Assembly: GCA_900312665.1 (NCBI GenBank)
Contig: ONZQ02000004.1
Location: forward strand, 874,244-938,243
From: Cephalotrichum gorgonifer
Lineage: Eukaryota > Ascomycota > Sordariomycetes > Microascales > Microascaceae
Direction: 5' to 3'
Length of the DNA stretch: 64,000 bases
Made by a program: the position numbers and the translations under genes. Shown here piece after piece: positions 1 through 13,000 of this stretch. The notes under the pieces are model-generated. The model made no database searches and had not been told where the DNA came from. It was given only the letters and a program-made list of their open reading frames with translations. Numbering within the stretch: position 1 is the first letter of the stretch; the number at the start of each line of letters is the position of its first letter.

Positions 1-140
1 ATTGCAATAAATACCATTTCAGGTGTGGGGCGGGGGGCAACCTGTAGCTTGCGGGCGACCAAAGGGGCGAGAAAGTGAAGAAGGAAGAAGAAGGGAAAGG
101 CCCACTTCCGGATGTACGAATGGAGGGATGTAATAATGCC

Positions 141-158
141 GGATCCGGATCCGGATCC
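141..158. repeat. Three tandem GGATCC hexamers
   Basis: The hexamer GGATCC occurs three times head to tail. Each copy is itself a palindrome, so the block is fully self-complementary. It lies in sequence with no gene call, and no function is inferred. Confidence 0.8.
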
Positions 159-554
159 AGTCTCCGCCCCCCGTTTTTGTATACTTGTATCATGTAAAGG
201 GGCCGACCCTGCGGATTCAACCAATAGCTTGGGAGGGGTACCTAGCGCATAATAATGTGGAAGGAACAAGAAAGTAAAGAAGAAAAAAAGAGCCTATTGG
301 GCGGGGGACGCGTACGTCCTGGAAAAACCTCCCGGCGCGGAATTAGAGGAGGTCGGGGCCCCAGGGCGGAGGGAATAGCTGGCAGCTGTTTCCCAAGGCA
401 TGAATCTTCGTTTGCTGGCGGGTTAATATAGCCGAATGAAGAGGGGATGCGGGCTCGTTTGGGGGCGCGTGAGCTGGTGGGGTAGACGCGTCCATGAGGG
501 CGGGACAGACCTCTCTGCTTAAGAGAGAAGGAAGGAGAAAAAAGGGGGGGGGGG

Positions 555-613
555 TGGAGAGTATAGGTGGAGAGTATAAATGGAGGGTATAAGTGGAGAG
601 TAGAACTGGAGAG
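555..613 (+). repeat. 13-bp tandem repeat with TATA-like core
   Basis: Four and a half imperfect copies of a 13-bp unit, consensus TGGAGAGTATAAG, start at 555, 568, 581, 594 and 607. The last copy decays into GA repeats. Three of the units carry a TATA-like core (GTATAGG, GTATAAA or GTATAAG). No gene is supported directly downstream, so a promoter role is only a possibility; slippage-generated minisatellite is the simpler reading. Confidence 0.75.
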
Positions 614-2004
614 AGAGAGACGGGATAGGGGAAAAAGGGGGGGAAGCTTTGCTTGCTTTGCTTGCCAAGTTATTACTGAACCTAGCTTGCGGGAAATAAT
701 AAGCTTAGCAGCGGCGAGTATAGAGCTTCCGGGGAACGAGAGCTCTCAAGCCTGGCAGCAGGTGTGGGGGAAGAGCGAGGCGGTGACTTGTGATGTGATG
801 GGATTCTGATAATGCGGCGGGCGGATCTGTGGAAGGATCCATCCTCAGCGGGACGAGGCGAGTTCGGGGGGTCCAGGAGAGGTTCGTTTCTCCTTCGTAC
901 CTTACTTTTGCCCCTCTCTCCTCCCCCGCTCCGCCCGGAGACGGACCCAAACCTTGCGATTTTATGTTCCTACTTCCTTGGCCAAGAGCACGCAGGGACA
1001 TATAGAGGGGGGTGGGGTGGGGGGGGGTGTGAGCATACCATATGGTGCGCTCCAGTGGAAAAAAGGAGAAGGCTGGCAGGCTGGGTTCTTTCTTTCCGCC
1101 TCGGAACAGGTTTCGCGGGCTGCGTCATGGGGCCACCCCGTTCGCGTTCGCGTGACTGAAATGTGAAAACTCGGCTGAGACGCGTTCGGCGAGAGGGAGC
1201 TAGGCTGGCGGTTTCCTCGAGCCCGGGAGGCCTCAGGTGGTAAGCAGTTGTGATGTTAGTGTCTGTTCACGGTTGTTTGCGTGTCAGCTTGAGTCTGCTG
1301 GAGCGAGAGCCTCGGAAGCAGATACGGTGTGCCTTTCGTTGTGGGATGGCTCGGTATGTGCAATACTCAGTGGGGACGGGGAGCTTTAGACACATGGCGA
1401 ATTCCCACATGGGACGTTCTGGATCTAGTATGGAGCGTGTAAGCGACCGAGATGCCTAGTTGAGGAGTAGGCCGAAGGATATCCCCCCCCCGGGTACATC
1501 TGGAGAGCATCGAGGGCGACGAATCCTGGAGGCTAGAGTGGTTGTGAGCCGGTTGTCTGTGGGAGCGCAGAACTATACATGGCCTCGACGACTTGAAAGC
1601 CGTCATCAGCGGGGCACCCGCGGGTTCCTCCCTCCACCACCTCCACCAGGATTGCCACAGCCCTCACTGAGTCAAGGTTGGGAGGTACGGTTCCCAAAAG
1701 GCGTAGTCGTAGCCGAAATAGTAGCCGTAGTCGTCAAGAGCTCCTTGATCCTCGTAAACGGACCGAGATCATCGTATTATATATACCCCTTGGGCCTCCA
1801 GCATCTATCGTTGGTGAACACCTATGCCCCAGTGTCCACGATAAACCCCCTCCTTCGTGCCCCGAACGGGGCTCATTAGATTCCTTGAAGTCCCTATATC
1901 TCTCTCTATTTCTCCGGCAGACAAAGGAGAACCTGCTCATGACTGAGCTTACCTACCCTATGATATGTGCAGCAGTATCGACCCCCCTCTCGGCTCAACC
2001 TGAT

Positions 2005-4419
2005 CTACTCACTCGGGCCCTCCCCGGCATCATCCCCCCTAGAACCGGGCGTCGAGCCAACCCTCCTCCTCGTCGTCGTACCCACCGAACCTGCGCTCTG
2101 CACCTTCTCCACTCCATCCTGACTCCTCCCCGGCGTCGTCCCCGGCCTCTCACTCCCGAACAGCCCCTCCTCCTCCCCGGCCGCCGCCTCGGTCCCGCCC
2201 GAGACCTCGGAGTCGTAGGGGTCCCGCCCGTGTATGCCGCCGCACGACTCCATCGTGAACGGCGACGCCGTGGGCGCGTCCAGCGCGTCTAGCTCCTCCC
2301 TCGAGAACCACCTCGGCAGGACCAGCGTGCGGATGGGTATGAGCGCCATGATGAAGACGGGGAACCCCACGGCGGCGATCGTCTGGGTGATGGCGAACGT
2401 GGCGCCGAAGCCGACCAGCTCGACGGCGACGAACCACCATATCGCGGCGCGGCGGCGCACGCCGAGGAGCGGGTGGCCCGGGGGCGTGAGGGACCTGTCG
2501 CGGGCCAGGAAGAGGAGCTTGGCGGTGATGCCGTTGGCAGCCAGCGCCTGCACGCCCATGACGAAGAAGAGGCCGGCAAGGACGCCGTGCGGGATCAGGT
2601 GCAGGCAGACGAGCAGCGGGCCGGACATGGTGCCCAGGGTGAGGAGGCCCTGGGCGAGGTTCGACAGGCGCTGCTCGACGACGTGCGTGGCCTCGAAGGT
2701 GTAGCCGCCCTTCTGCTCGCCCTTCTCGTCCGCCACGGCCACGGCCTTGGTGACGCAGAGGGACTCGGTGTGGAAGGGGGCCTGGGGGATGAGGCCGTTG
2801 GGGAAGGGGAGGCCGAGAATGCCAGCCACGCCCGTGGTCAGGCCGAGGAGGAAGAGGTCCCAGTGGAAGCCGGCGGGTTTCCGGAGGGGGAACTCGGTGC
2901 CTTGGGCGATGAGGGAGGAGACTTTTACCCGTGTTAGCAGGGGAGGAGCGGGGGAGTGGGTGGGGGTGGTTCAGGAGAAAAAGGGGGGAGAGAGAGGAAA
3001 GGGGGCGGGGGGCAGACTCACCATTGTGGTCGAACCAGAACAAGATGGTCAAGAGGACGGCGAACGGGGCGGCCAGGAACGCCTCCCCGACGCTCACATC
3101 CCTGGGGTCCACGATCCAAGTGGGGCGCGAAGTCGGCACAAACGAGGTGCTCGTGGGAAGCGTCTCGAGATCGTGCACGTCCTTCATGCGGCCGATGTAC
3201 ACGAAGCCGGTGAAGAAGATGAGGGTCAGCGGGGTGCCGTAGTCCTTGAGGAAGACGCGGACGACGTGGGTGAAGAGGCTGCTGGAGCCGAGCTCGCCGC
3301 AGAGGAAGGCGACCATGAAGACCAGAAGGGCGGCGACGATGGAGAGGTAGAAGGCCTCGCCGGAGCCGAGGCGCTCGAGGACCTGGATGCCCTTCTGGAG
3401 GTAGATGAAGGCGACGTAGAAACCGAAGATGTCGCAGGGGAAGCGGGTGACGTAGCGGAGGAGGTTGCAGGAGTTTGTGACGGCGAGGATCCAGTGGAAG
3501 ATGAGGGACCATCTGATGTTTTTGTTTAGTGTGAGAATTGGGGGGGACGAGGGGCGGAGGAGTTGGAACTGCGCGTGCTCGGGAGGGACATGACGTTACT
3601 CACATTCCGATCCAGCACATGAAGGCCATGTAGTTCACGCCCGTGGGCTTCATAATGTCGAACACGGTGCTGCGCCGGTCCGTGTAAGTCAAACCACACC
3701 TACACGGCCTCCCCATCCCCAGGGCCGACGATGGGTGAACTTACTAGTTAAAGACGGTGATGGGACCTGAAGGAAGATGTAAGTCAGCCATCCATTCGTC
3801 CGCCATGAAACCGAGGTTTGGGGTTGGGATTCTTACCTGTGACGCCGACGATGACGAGCGGCTGCGCGGCGAACAGAGAAAAGACGACGGCGCCAAGGAC
3901 GGAGGCGAGGAGGACCTCGTTCACGCCGTAGTTTGAGTCGGTGCTGGTGAACATGTCCAGGGAGAAGGCCAAGGCGGGCAGGATGCTGAGGGGGGTAAGC
4001 CGTCAGCATTGCAAGGGAGAGTGGTGGGCGGAGCCCTTTGGGGGGAAGAAGAATGGTATATGGGTAGATGTGTAAGAGGATAGAGCGGAGGGAGACAGTG
4101 AGTGGATTAAACCTGAAATAGGGGTACCGGGGAGGTGAAAAAAGGGGGGAAAGAGGGAGGGAGAAGTGAAGAGGAAGCACTTCTCTCTCGCAGGAGCTAC
4201 ATACTTGGCAAAGTACATGTAAACCGTGGCGGGGACCACGCGGTAGTCCCACGCGTCGGTCCAGTCGCTGACGTAGAAGGGTAGCCTCCGGCGGAGGTCG
4301 TTGGCCATGCCGCTGAACAGGCGGATCTTCCACCACGGTTCCGGCGCCGGGGTGGTCCGGGCGCGGCGGCCTCCCTCGACGTCACCCGCCGGCGGGTTCC
4401 GCGGCGGCTCGGAGGCCAT
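2005..4419 (-). CDS. BOR1: Bor1-type anion (borate/bicarbonate) transporter
   Basis: This is a polytopic membrane protein of the SLC4/Bor1 anion-exchanger family. In yeast the family member Bor1 exports borate across the plasma membrane. I place six exons: 4205-4419, 3837-3985, 3745-3766, 3604-3669, 3022-3512 and 2005-2921, giving 1860 nt and 619 aa. The joins restore family hallmarks: YFANILPALAFSLDMF over intron 1, GVTGPITVFNYTVFDIM over introns 2 and 3, and FDHNVSSLIAQGTEFPL over intron 5. The start MASEPPRNPP is followed by a hydrophilic N-terminus and the conserved WKIRLFSGM stretch before the first membrane segment. Exon 3 is only 22 nt. Length fits the fungal family. The C-terminal tail after about residue 550 is hydrophilic and acidic. 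Family assignment is firm; the borate substrate is inferred from yeast. Confidence 0.93.
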
Positions 4420-6284
4420 TGCAGCTGGGAGATGAGTCCAGGAGTTGAGAGTCAAGAGTGAGGTGTGAGATGGGGTGTACGGCGGGGATTGCTAGGTAGG
4501 CTGGAGGGTTTATTGCCCGCGCGCTAACGATGGGAACGTCCGAATCCGAAATGGCAAGCCGGAACCGGAAGACAATGGCTAGGTTAGAAGATGATGGGTG
4601 GATACTAGCCGGGCGCAAGCTCCTCCCTCGCCCAATCTTGCCGGAAACAAAAAAAAAACGGGGCAAGGGCGGCTCTGGCGGATGATGAATCACCGCAGGG
4701 TGCCCAAGAAAATAAAGTCTCGGAAAGGGTGCTTGCAAGAAGGTCAGTCACGCCCACGTCAAGATCCAAACGCGGAGGTCAAGATGTTGTTGATGATGAT
4801 GGGCGAGAGAAAGTGAGTAGTATCAATCAATATTTTACCTCTCCTAGAGATGCTAGTAAGAGGTAGTAGCGCCAAGGTTATGGTGGTACTAGCAGTGGCA
4901 AACGGCCCCCCAAAAAATCATGCTTGTTTTATTTTCGTGGGGGCGGTGCGGGGGAGGGAGAAAGCAGCTCCAGAAAAACTTGGGGTAGAATGTATAATAT
5001 CCCCCTACGTCCAGAAAAGAAGAAGAAAAAGAAGAAGGATACCATTTCTGGGGTTTATGCGAGTCATAACTTCCTCAGGCCGGGTGTGCTTCCTCATTCT
5101 AATAGCTCAATCTCTTCCCCCTCAACGGCACCGCACCTCCGAAGCGGGCGGTCTGCTCTCTCCGCTCGTATCCAAGGCCAAGATTTCAAGGTTTATGTAT
5201 GGCGTCGAAATGCAACGGAGCCGGTTGCCGGAGCATGCACGGAGCTCTGACTCCTCGCAACGTGGGAGGGAGTGCATGTAGGTAGGAGTGTATCTGTACG
5301 CCGACAGAAGTACTGTGCTTGCAGAGCTGGCATCTCGACATACAGACAAATCGTCTGTACTACCTCGATCTCAACCAATCACCCGTACCTCTACCCATTC
5401 CTCCCTCAAAACCAGCCCACCAGCCTGCCGCTGCTGCCCGAGTAGACGCACTCCGTGCATCGGGTATACCATACCACCTTGCATCCCACTTCCAAGCCTC
5501 ATTGTCTCTCACTCCCACCTTGAGCCAAGAAGCCGATAGAGAGAATACATCACATCGCATCTACAAGCCAAGAACGAGAAACAGAAAACCAGTACAAAAC
5601 AAAAGGATAAAATATCTTCTTTTTTTGTTGATTTGATTTGATTTGATTTACATAAAAAAAATAATAATATCAAGTTTTGCCATAAAACTCCCCGCCGTCC
5701 GCTTAACTTCGATTTTGGGTTATGCGAATAGGTCAGATCTATGTATGGATGTCATCTACTGCTCTCGCCTCCTCCTTCTCCTCCTCCCCGAGAGCCAATA
5801 TCCTCAACACAAGAAATCTTGCTATACCACAACCTCCCACAGCCCTCCCTTTTTCCCTTCCCTCCTCACCCCCGCGTTCAAAAAAGGCAGATGGGTGGGT
5901 GTGCGTTCTGCTGCTATTCTCTCTCTCTTCTTCTTCTTCTCCCTCCTCCCCTCAAACGCCCTATATCTCTGGTAATAATACAAGAATCTAAACAACAACA
6001 AGAGGAGAGGGGTGTGGGGGGATCGCCGAAAGAACAATGGGAAAAACAAAATTTAAACAGAAATCAGGTGGGTTGGGTTGGGTCGGCTTAGGTTTGGGGG
6101 TTCGGGGGGATTCGCAGCAAAGGTCGAATAGCCGAGGCCAACGAAACAGGGAGGAAGGGAAGTCCGTGATGGGCGACAATGTTCGGCGGCCAGGCCAACT
6201 CCAACTCATATTGTACAAAAAAAATGCTGCTGCTGTGTAATTCTAAGGGGGTAGGTAGGCTCCTCCCTCCCCTCACTCCCCTCA
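4420..6284. other. Intergenic, Bor1 promoter side and m-AAA 3' side
   Basis: No gene is supported. The segment should contain the minus-strand Bor1 promoter and 5' leader (near 4420-4800) and the 3' region of the minus-strand m-AAA protease gene (near 5700-6284). It has polypurine or polypyrimidine stretches around 4640 and 5860-5960, and a short GATTT run at 5632-5648. Open frames here are low complexity. Confidence 0.5.
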
Positions 6285-9096
6285 TCATAGCTTCGCCGAA
6301 TCCTCCTCCTGCCCCTTAAAGGCCGGCGCAGGCGTATCCGTCTCCGACTCCGGCGTGGGGAGGGGCGTATCGCTGCCCTTGCCGCCAAAGTACTTCTCAA
6401 AGTCCTGGTGGTTGTCCGCGAACGGCCGAGGCCCCAGGATCCTCACCAGGTCGTCGCGCGTCAGCATCTCCTTCCTCAGGAGCTCCTCCGCCACGAGCCC
6501 AATCTCCTTCTTCTTCTCCGTCAGGAGCTTCTTCGACTCCGCGTACGCCTCCGACACGATCCGCTTCACCTCCGAGTCGATCTTCCGCCCCGTCTCCTCC
6601 GCGAACGGCTTCTGCAGCTGCTGCCCGTCCTCGTTCTCGAAGTGGATCGGCCCCAGCGCCTCAGACATGCCCCACTGCGTCACCATCCGCGTTGCCATGC
6701 TCGTCACCTTCTTGAAGTCGTCGCTCGCCCCCGTCGTCACCGTAGGGAAGTGAAGCTCCTCCGATACGCGCCCGCCGAGAGTCATGGCCATGCGGTCCAT
6801 CAGCTGCCGCGTCGACATGAGGTACGCGTCCTGCGGGAGGTACTGAGCGTAGCCGAGAGCGCCCTGTCCTCGGGGGATGATGGACACCTTGAGGAGCGGG
6901 TCGGCGTCCTTGAGGAACCACCCGCAGATGGCATGTCCGGCCTCGTGATACGCTACCGTCCTCTTCTCCTCAGGTCGGAGCACCAGCGACTTCCTCTCCA
7001 GACCGCCGATGTGTCGCTCGATTGCTTGCTCAAAGTGAGTCAACTCGACAAACTCGGCGTTGTTTCTCGCAGCTAGAACAAAGATACTTGTTAGTTCATC
7101 GAATCGTCCTTCCCCATCATACGCTACAATCCTGGGGGATCAGAGAGAAAGGTGTCTTACCGATAAGGGCCGCCTCGTTCGTGACATGGGCGATATCGGC
7201 ACCAGAGAACCCTGGCGTGAGCGTAGCAAGACGTCCGACGAGGTGTTCCTTGTCCTCCTTGCTGACAATCTTCTTCAAGTGGACCAAGAAGATGGCCTCC
7301 CGGCCCTTCTGCGTCGGCCTGTCGATGAAGATGTGCCTGTCGAATCGCCCGGGTCGCATGAGCGCCTTGTCCAGGACGTCGGCTCGGTTCGTGCCCGCGA
7401 GCACGACGATCTGATCCGTCGTGTTGAAGCCGTCCATCTCCGTAAGGATCTGGTTCAGCGTGGCCTCCCGCTCGTCGTTCCCGCCGCCGACCTTGGAGTT
7501 CGAGCGCGCCCGCCCGATGGCGTCGATCTCGTCGATGAAGATGATGCAAGGCGTGTTCTTACGCGCCGTCGCAAAGAGATCCCTCACTCGCGACGGACCG
7601 ACGCCGACAAACATCTCCACGAACTCGGAGCCGCTCACGCTGAAGAACGGGACGTCACACTCGCCAGCCGTCGCCTTGGCTAGGAGAGTCTTACCCGTGC
7701 CGGGAGGTCCCGCCAGGATGGCGCCGCGGGGGATCTTGGCACCAAGTCTCCGGAACTTCTCGGGGGACTTGAGGAAGCTGACGAACTCCATAATTTCCAC
7801 CTTGGCCTCGTCCATCCCGGCAACGTCCGAGAACTTGGTCTTGACAGCCGACTCGTGGTTGAACTGCTTAGCCTTGCTCTTGCCGAACCCGAACATCTGG
7901 TTGCCGCCGCGTGCGCCCATCTGCTTCGTCGAGTATAGCAGGAGACCGACGAGGAGGAGGGTAGGACCAAAGGCAAGAACAAGGTTCAGCCAGGGGCTCT
8001 TGGTACCATACTTGACGGGGATGCGCTCCGACGCCGGGATGCCCAAGTCGTCCTGCGCCATGTCCAGGCGCTTCTCGAACGAGTCGACGGATCCGATGGT
8101 GAAGAAGTACTGGACGTTGGTGTCCACGGTCTGGGAGCCCTGGTACACCGCCTTGACAGCCTCCTTGTTCAGCTGGACCTCGACGCGGCCCTCGTAGACG
8201 ACAAAGCGCTCGACGAGGCCCTTATCCAGGAACAGGCGCTGCAGCTCCTGCCACGTGATCTCCTTGGTGTCGCCAAAGAGAAGTTTGTCTAGGAAGGGTG
8301 ACATGACGAGCCAGACCGCGGCCATGACGACGTAGTCGCTGATGGAGAAAGGCCCAATCTTCCTCTGGAACCCGGTCTTCGGACCCTCTGACTTCCCGTC
8401 CTTCCCGTCCTTTCCTCCCTCGCCCTGCTCTCCGCCGGCCTGCCGCTGTTCCCGCTCCTCGCTCTCCTTGATCTGCATCTTCATTATGGTAAGGGTGGTC
8501 TTGTGTATGAGCCGGGTGAACTTCATGACGTCCTTGAGCGAGAGGTCCTTCTTGGCCGTCTCCCGGATCATCTCCATGAGCTCCTTGGGGGCGCCGTACT
8601 TGGACAGGTCCTTCGAAAGCGTCCCGAGGAACCCGGTCGCGCTGCCGGGCATGTGCTGGATCGCCTTCTCGAGGAGCTGCTTATCCTCCTCCGTCAACCA
8701 GACCCACCCCTCCGGAAGCTCCCTCTTCTTCTCCCCTTCCTCGCCCTCCTTCGTCTCCGACGCGTTCGTCTTCCCGTCCGCCGCACTCTCCTCCTTCCCC
8801 TGTGCCTGCCCCTCGGTCTTGTCGCCCGGTGCAACCTTATTCGCCTCGCCCTCCTTGTGCTTCTCTTTCTCGGACCCGGGCTTCTTATCCCCCTCGGGCG
8901 GTGTCGGCGTCGGCCTATCAGTAGAGTAGAACCTCGCGCGCCTACACGCCGCCTCCGCGCCGCACTCTATCCGGCTCCTCGGTATCCTCGTCAGCGCCAG
9001 CGGGGCGCGCGATCTTATGAAGAGCGCCGGCGTCCCGCCGGTCGCAGAAGCCTTCGTGAGGCGAGCCAGATGGCCCGCCCGGAGAAGTCTTGACAT
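6285..9096 (-). CDS. Mitochondrial inner-membrane m-AAA protease (Yta12/Afg3 type)
   Basis: This is an ATP-dependent metalloprotease of the FtsH family. It is anchored in the mitochondrial inner membrane with its catalytic domains in the matrix, where the family degrades misfolded membrane proteins and processes substrates such as MrpL32. There are two exons, 7161-9096 and 6285-7072, joined across an 88-bp intron (2724 nt, 907 aa). Residues 1-65 form an arginine-rich presequence ending RARFYST, a typical processing context. Two membrane segments (about residues 250-275 and 365-390) mark the m-AAA rather than the i-AAA class. The AAA domain shows Walker A GPPGTGKT (about 462) and Walker B IIFIDE (about 520). 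The zinc site HEAGH (about 685) lies in exon 2. An acidic and lysine-rich insert sits at about 65-125. Whether it is the Yta12 or the Afg3 paralogue cannot be settled from this sequence alone. Confidence 0.95.
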
Positions 9097-10088
9097 GGCT
9101 GCGTAGCCCGCTCAGGGTCCCCTTGTGATTAATGGCTCGATTGCGGTGCAAGCGCGAGGTCGGAAAACGACGGCTAAATCGACGAGGGCTGCTGTCGGGG
9201 GTCCGGCCGGAGGGGGTTGTCTAGAGGATGGAGCTGTGTTGTCGTAGGTTGGAATTACCAGGCCTTGGACAGCCCGGTAACAAAGGAGAAAGGGGGGGGT
9301 TGTTGAGGGCGTGAATTGGGTGTGGAGAAAGTGGAATGATGGCTGTATTTGCCTCCTTGCCGCACCCTCTACAAGTAGTGCTGGTGGAAAAATCGTCATG
9401 TCCAAGGGAGCTATGCTAATGAGCCGAGCTTCTACCAGGGGAAGGAGTCACCCAGTATTATCACGTGATGATTTTGCTTACCACTCCTTCCGAAGTTCCC
9501 GAGCTCGCATGATGTCAGCGCCTGGTGCCTGGTGTCCAGAAACTCGTACGAGTACCTTTATCGCCGAAGAATGCTGCAAACAGGAGATGCACGATATTAA
9601 CTTGACGAGTGCCCAGATGAGAGTGATATCAGCAGATATCCTGACGAGTCGGTCAACCGTAAAGTACTACTAGCTCTAATAACAGGCCCACAAATTTTCA
9701 GATATCTAATAAGTCTTAAACTTCAAAGGGATAGTTAATTGCTCACTCGTGTCTCTCTAAGAAGTGCAAGTTACAACTGAAATTCTTCTATACACTTTAC
9801 AGGAAGGTTAGATCTATCAATATAAAAAGCACATGCCAGAAATAGACCAAATGACAACATTTCGCGCACGAGAATAAATCGAGTAGAGTTCGCCGCCATA
9901 AATCTCATCAGTCGTTCGAAACCAACCCTCCGACGCCCCTCATCTAATAAAAAAAGACCCAGTTCATGTTGATACATCGCAAGCCAGCCCAGCCCCCTCA
10001 AACACCAAAGTCACCCTGCCCGTTACCGATGTTAGACTGTAGACATCTCGCTCAGTGTTCTCGCTTCGTCGTGCTGACCCATATCCCA
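9097..10088. other. Intergenic, AT-rich stretch
   Basis: No gene is supported. The left part carries the promoter of the minus-strand m-AAA protease gene. The 9560-9990 stretch is noticeably AT-rich and would include the 3' untranslated region of the transcription factor that ends at 10089. Confidence 0.5.
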
Positions 10089-13000
10089 TCATCCCATCGG
10101 GGCACCGCCGTCGTCGAAGTTGCCGTTTTCCACTGTCGGATACGCAGCTCTAGCCATCTCCGCCCACTCCCAGTCCAGCGAAACCGGCATCGAGTACAGG
10201 TCATGCGGTAGGAGCGGCTGCTGGAACGATACGCCCATATTCATGGGCGGCGATTGCATATCGGTCGGCATGAATCCCGGCATGTCATTGAACGAGAAAT
10301 CGTCCGGGATGTTGAATTCTTGAGGCCATCCCGCAGATGGCGGGGGCGCTGGGGACGATTCGCTAGTGATGCCAATCGTAACAGTCCTCGGCGACGGGCC
10401 CTGGTCTCCCGTTTCTATCGTCGACCGCGGGGATGCCTGGCTGTAGGCCGGCGGGGTTGTCGTGGGTCTCGGCGTCTGGAGTGGGCTCGCCATGGCCGCC
10501 GGTAGAGGCCTCGAGGTTCCTTCCGGGCCCTTACGCTTCCGCCGCGACGACTGCTCCTTTTCCGCCTTCTCAATAACCTTCCTCGCAATCCGCTCAAACT
10601 CAGAGCAGACGCCGAGCATGCGATGGACACCGCCAGTCTCAGCTTCCTGGCCGAGCATGGACAGGAAGTTTACGACCAAGTTCATCAATTTAGTGTCGGA
10701 CTTTGCTCTAGGATCTAGAGGGTTCTGGAGAATGTTTCCGAAGAGGGCGACAAGGGAAGTGACGGGGAAGTAGAGGATAAGCCTATAATTATGAAGCATA
10801 TTAGCAAATGGCGTTCCTAGCCTATTATGGGGGGAACCCGTATGAGGTCGACGCTTACCAGACACAGTTGAAATCACCCTGAGGAATATACTTCAGCAGC
10901 GAAATTGAAGCACGCGCCGCCGCCGTGCAAAGCGCGGCCGAAGAAAAGATCCTCGGGTTCAAGGGTCTCGAGTTCAGGCCCTGGATGGCGAAATTGGACA
11001 GCCGACTCGTCCAGTAGCCGTGGTGAACAGACATGCGGTGGATGGTCGTCAGACAGTTGTAGTAGGCAAAGTGAAGCATAACCACGTGCAGGATGAGCGG
11101 GGTGTGCGACGCCTTGATCTCGTGCTCGGGTCGGAAGTCGATCGGGATCTGATCCTTCCAGTCTTCGAGCTCCTTATCGAGCTCGCCAATAGTGTTTAGG
11201 AGCTCGCCCGCGGACTGCTTGGTGGCTTTGGTTGAGTATAGCCGCTTATACACCCGGCTCTCGATGCAAGCAAACTCGCACATGACTCTGAAGAGGTTCA
11301 TCTTCCCATGGCCGTCGGCGAGGGGGATGTTGCCGATACCATCCTCAGGGTCGGCGCTAGGGAGCTCCACATTCATGTCCTCGTCGTCTTGCGCAGGTGG
11401 TCGGCCGGAGCGGATGCACAGATCCTTGTCCAGAATGTACGCAATCCAGAACACTCGCTTGCGCTGCTCAATCTCGATAGGGTTGAGGTTGAAATTAGTC
11501 CCCCTCTTGTGCAAGCCAATGCTGTGCGACAGCCGGATGGCCGTGGCGATAAGCAGGGTTGAGGGTTGAGGGTTAGGGGTGCCCTGCATGAAGGCGGCCA
11601 TCCCGAGTAGGGCTTGAACGCTGAGGAGGTCATTGGTGCGCATGACAAGCTCGGAGAAGACGCCCATGGCATTCTTCAGATACCCCCACGACTTGGCGTC
11701 TTCCTCCTGTGGAACAAGGTTGCTCATGACGCGAAGGCGATGCGCTATCGCGAAGACAATGTTCAGACTCGCCCACCACCCCGCGCCTTGGTACGGGTTG
11801 TCCGAGTACTGCCTCTCCACTAGGTGCATGAAGGTGGGCCGGTGGAATAGTGGAAACATGCAGTTGAAGTTCTCGAAGTAGTCGTTGAGGAGCGACAACG
11901 CCTCGGGCTTCGTGGGAAGTGCGCGGAATACCGGGCGCTGGAAGAGGTCGCTAAATATCTCCGGCTTCCAGTTCGTCCACTTGTGGTCGTCAAGTGACAC
12001 GTCCGAAATCATCTCCTGGAAAGACGTGTCTCCGGTCTTCTCATTCACCCATTGGATACCCTTGGGGGAGAAGATGGAGAAACCAGACGAGGAGCCTAAA
12101 GGTACGGAAGGGACAAACTGTCAGTGCCCGTCTCTCCTAATTGTCCGAACACCAATAATGACCACGGCGTGAAGCTTACCGATATATCTGGTCTCGCCGC
12201 TGTTGTTGGTTACAAGAGAGCACATCATCTCTGATAGAGCCTCCACCTCCGCCTCCGGCTCTTCGGGATCGTCGGGGGCAACAGAGCTTCGCTTATCACC
12301 ATCCTTGGGCGGCGAAGGAGAGGTCAAGGAGCTCTGTGGTGATGGAACACCATCCTTGCCGGACGTTGCCTGAGAGGGGGATGTGGGATTCGAAGGGGCC
12401 TGAGAAGCCCTCTTCTGCTGAGCCTTCTCGGCGAGCCGCTTCTCGAGTATCCCCAAGTCGGTCGCGCCGTCGTCGTCGTCAAGGAGCCCAGAGAGCCTGA
12501 GCAGGCTTTCCATCCGGCCCAGGCGGTTCTCGAGGCCCTCGATGTATTTCGCCCTGCGGGGTTGTTAGCCCGAACCATACTACAATACTACGTCTCCTCC
12601 ATGAGGCATGAGGTCGGTCAACCCCCCGGGGCCGCAAAAGCAAACCGGCTCGCGCGGAGTTTGTGTATAAACGTACCCTTTGGGCGGGCTCCTCTTCTTC
12701 TCTACCTGCGTGAAAATGCACTCTGTCTTGTAGTTTATGCAATGGGTGCAGGCAGGAAGTTTGCCATCACACTTGATCTTCTTCTTCCTACACATATCGC
12801 AAGCCTAGAACACAGCACCACATTCACGTCAGTACCAGTACGGTGTATGCAACTACAAGTTCAGTACAAGGACTCGCAGTCGCAACGCAGCGACCGGAGT
12901 CTAGGCGGGTATTGCTCATGGGTTACGTACCCTCGCAATCCTTCTCCTCTTGGCCTCGTTGGCATCGTCGAGCAGAGTGGCGTGATCGGGGAACATCTGG

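Larger units (their letters stand above)
1..2004. other. Gene-free 5' segment, G-rich
   Basis: I find no reading frame here that I can support as a gene. The plus strand is strongly G-rich, with runs of G at 541-554 and 1008-1028. The segment also holds three GGATCC copies in a row (141-158) and a 13-bp tandem repeat (555-613, listed separately). The open frames in this stretch have low-complexity, proline- and arginine-rich translations, no domain and no splice structure. It lies beyond the 3' end of the minus-strand transporter that stops at 2005, so it probably includes that gene's 3' untranslated region. Confidence 0.5.

Noticed and set aside
1460..2292. Plus-strand frames of 139 and 204 codons at the left edge
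   Set aside because: Pro/Arg-rich translations; the right part is antisense to the Bor1 C-terminus.
2150..3316. 388-codon minus-strand open frame overlapping Bor1
   Set aside because: Its first part coincides with Bor1 exon 5. After the intron it continues in a wrong frame as a Pro/Arg/His-rich shadow.
6408..7683. Plus-strand frames of over 200 codons opposite the m-AAA protease
   Set aside because: Leucine-, arginine- and histidine-rich translations antisense to catalytic exons of the protease.
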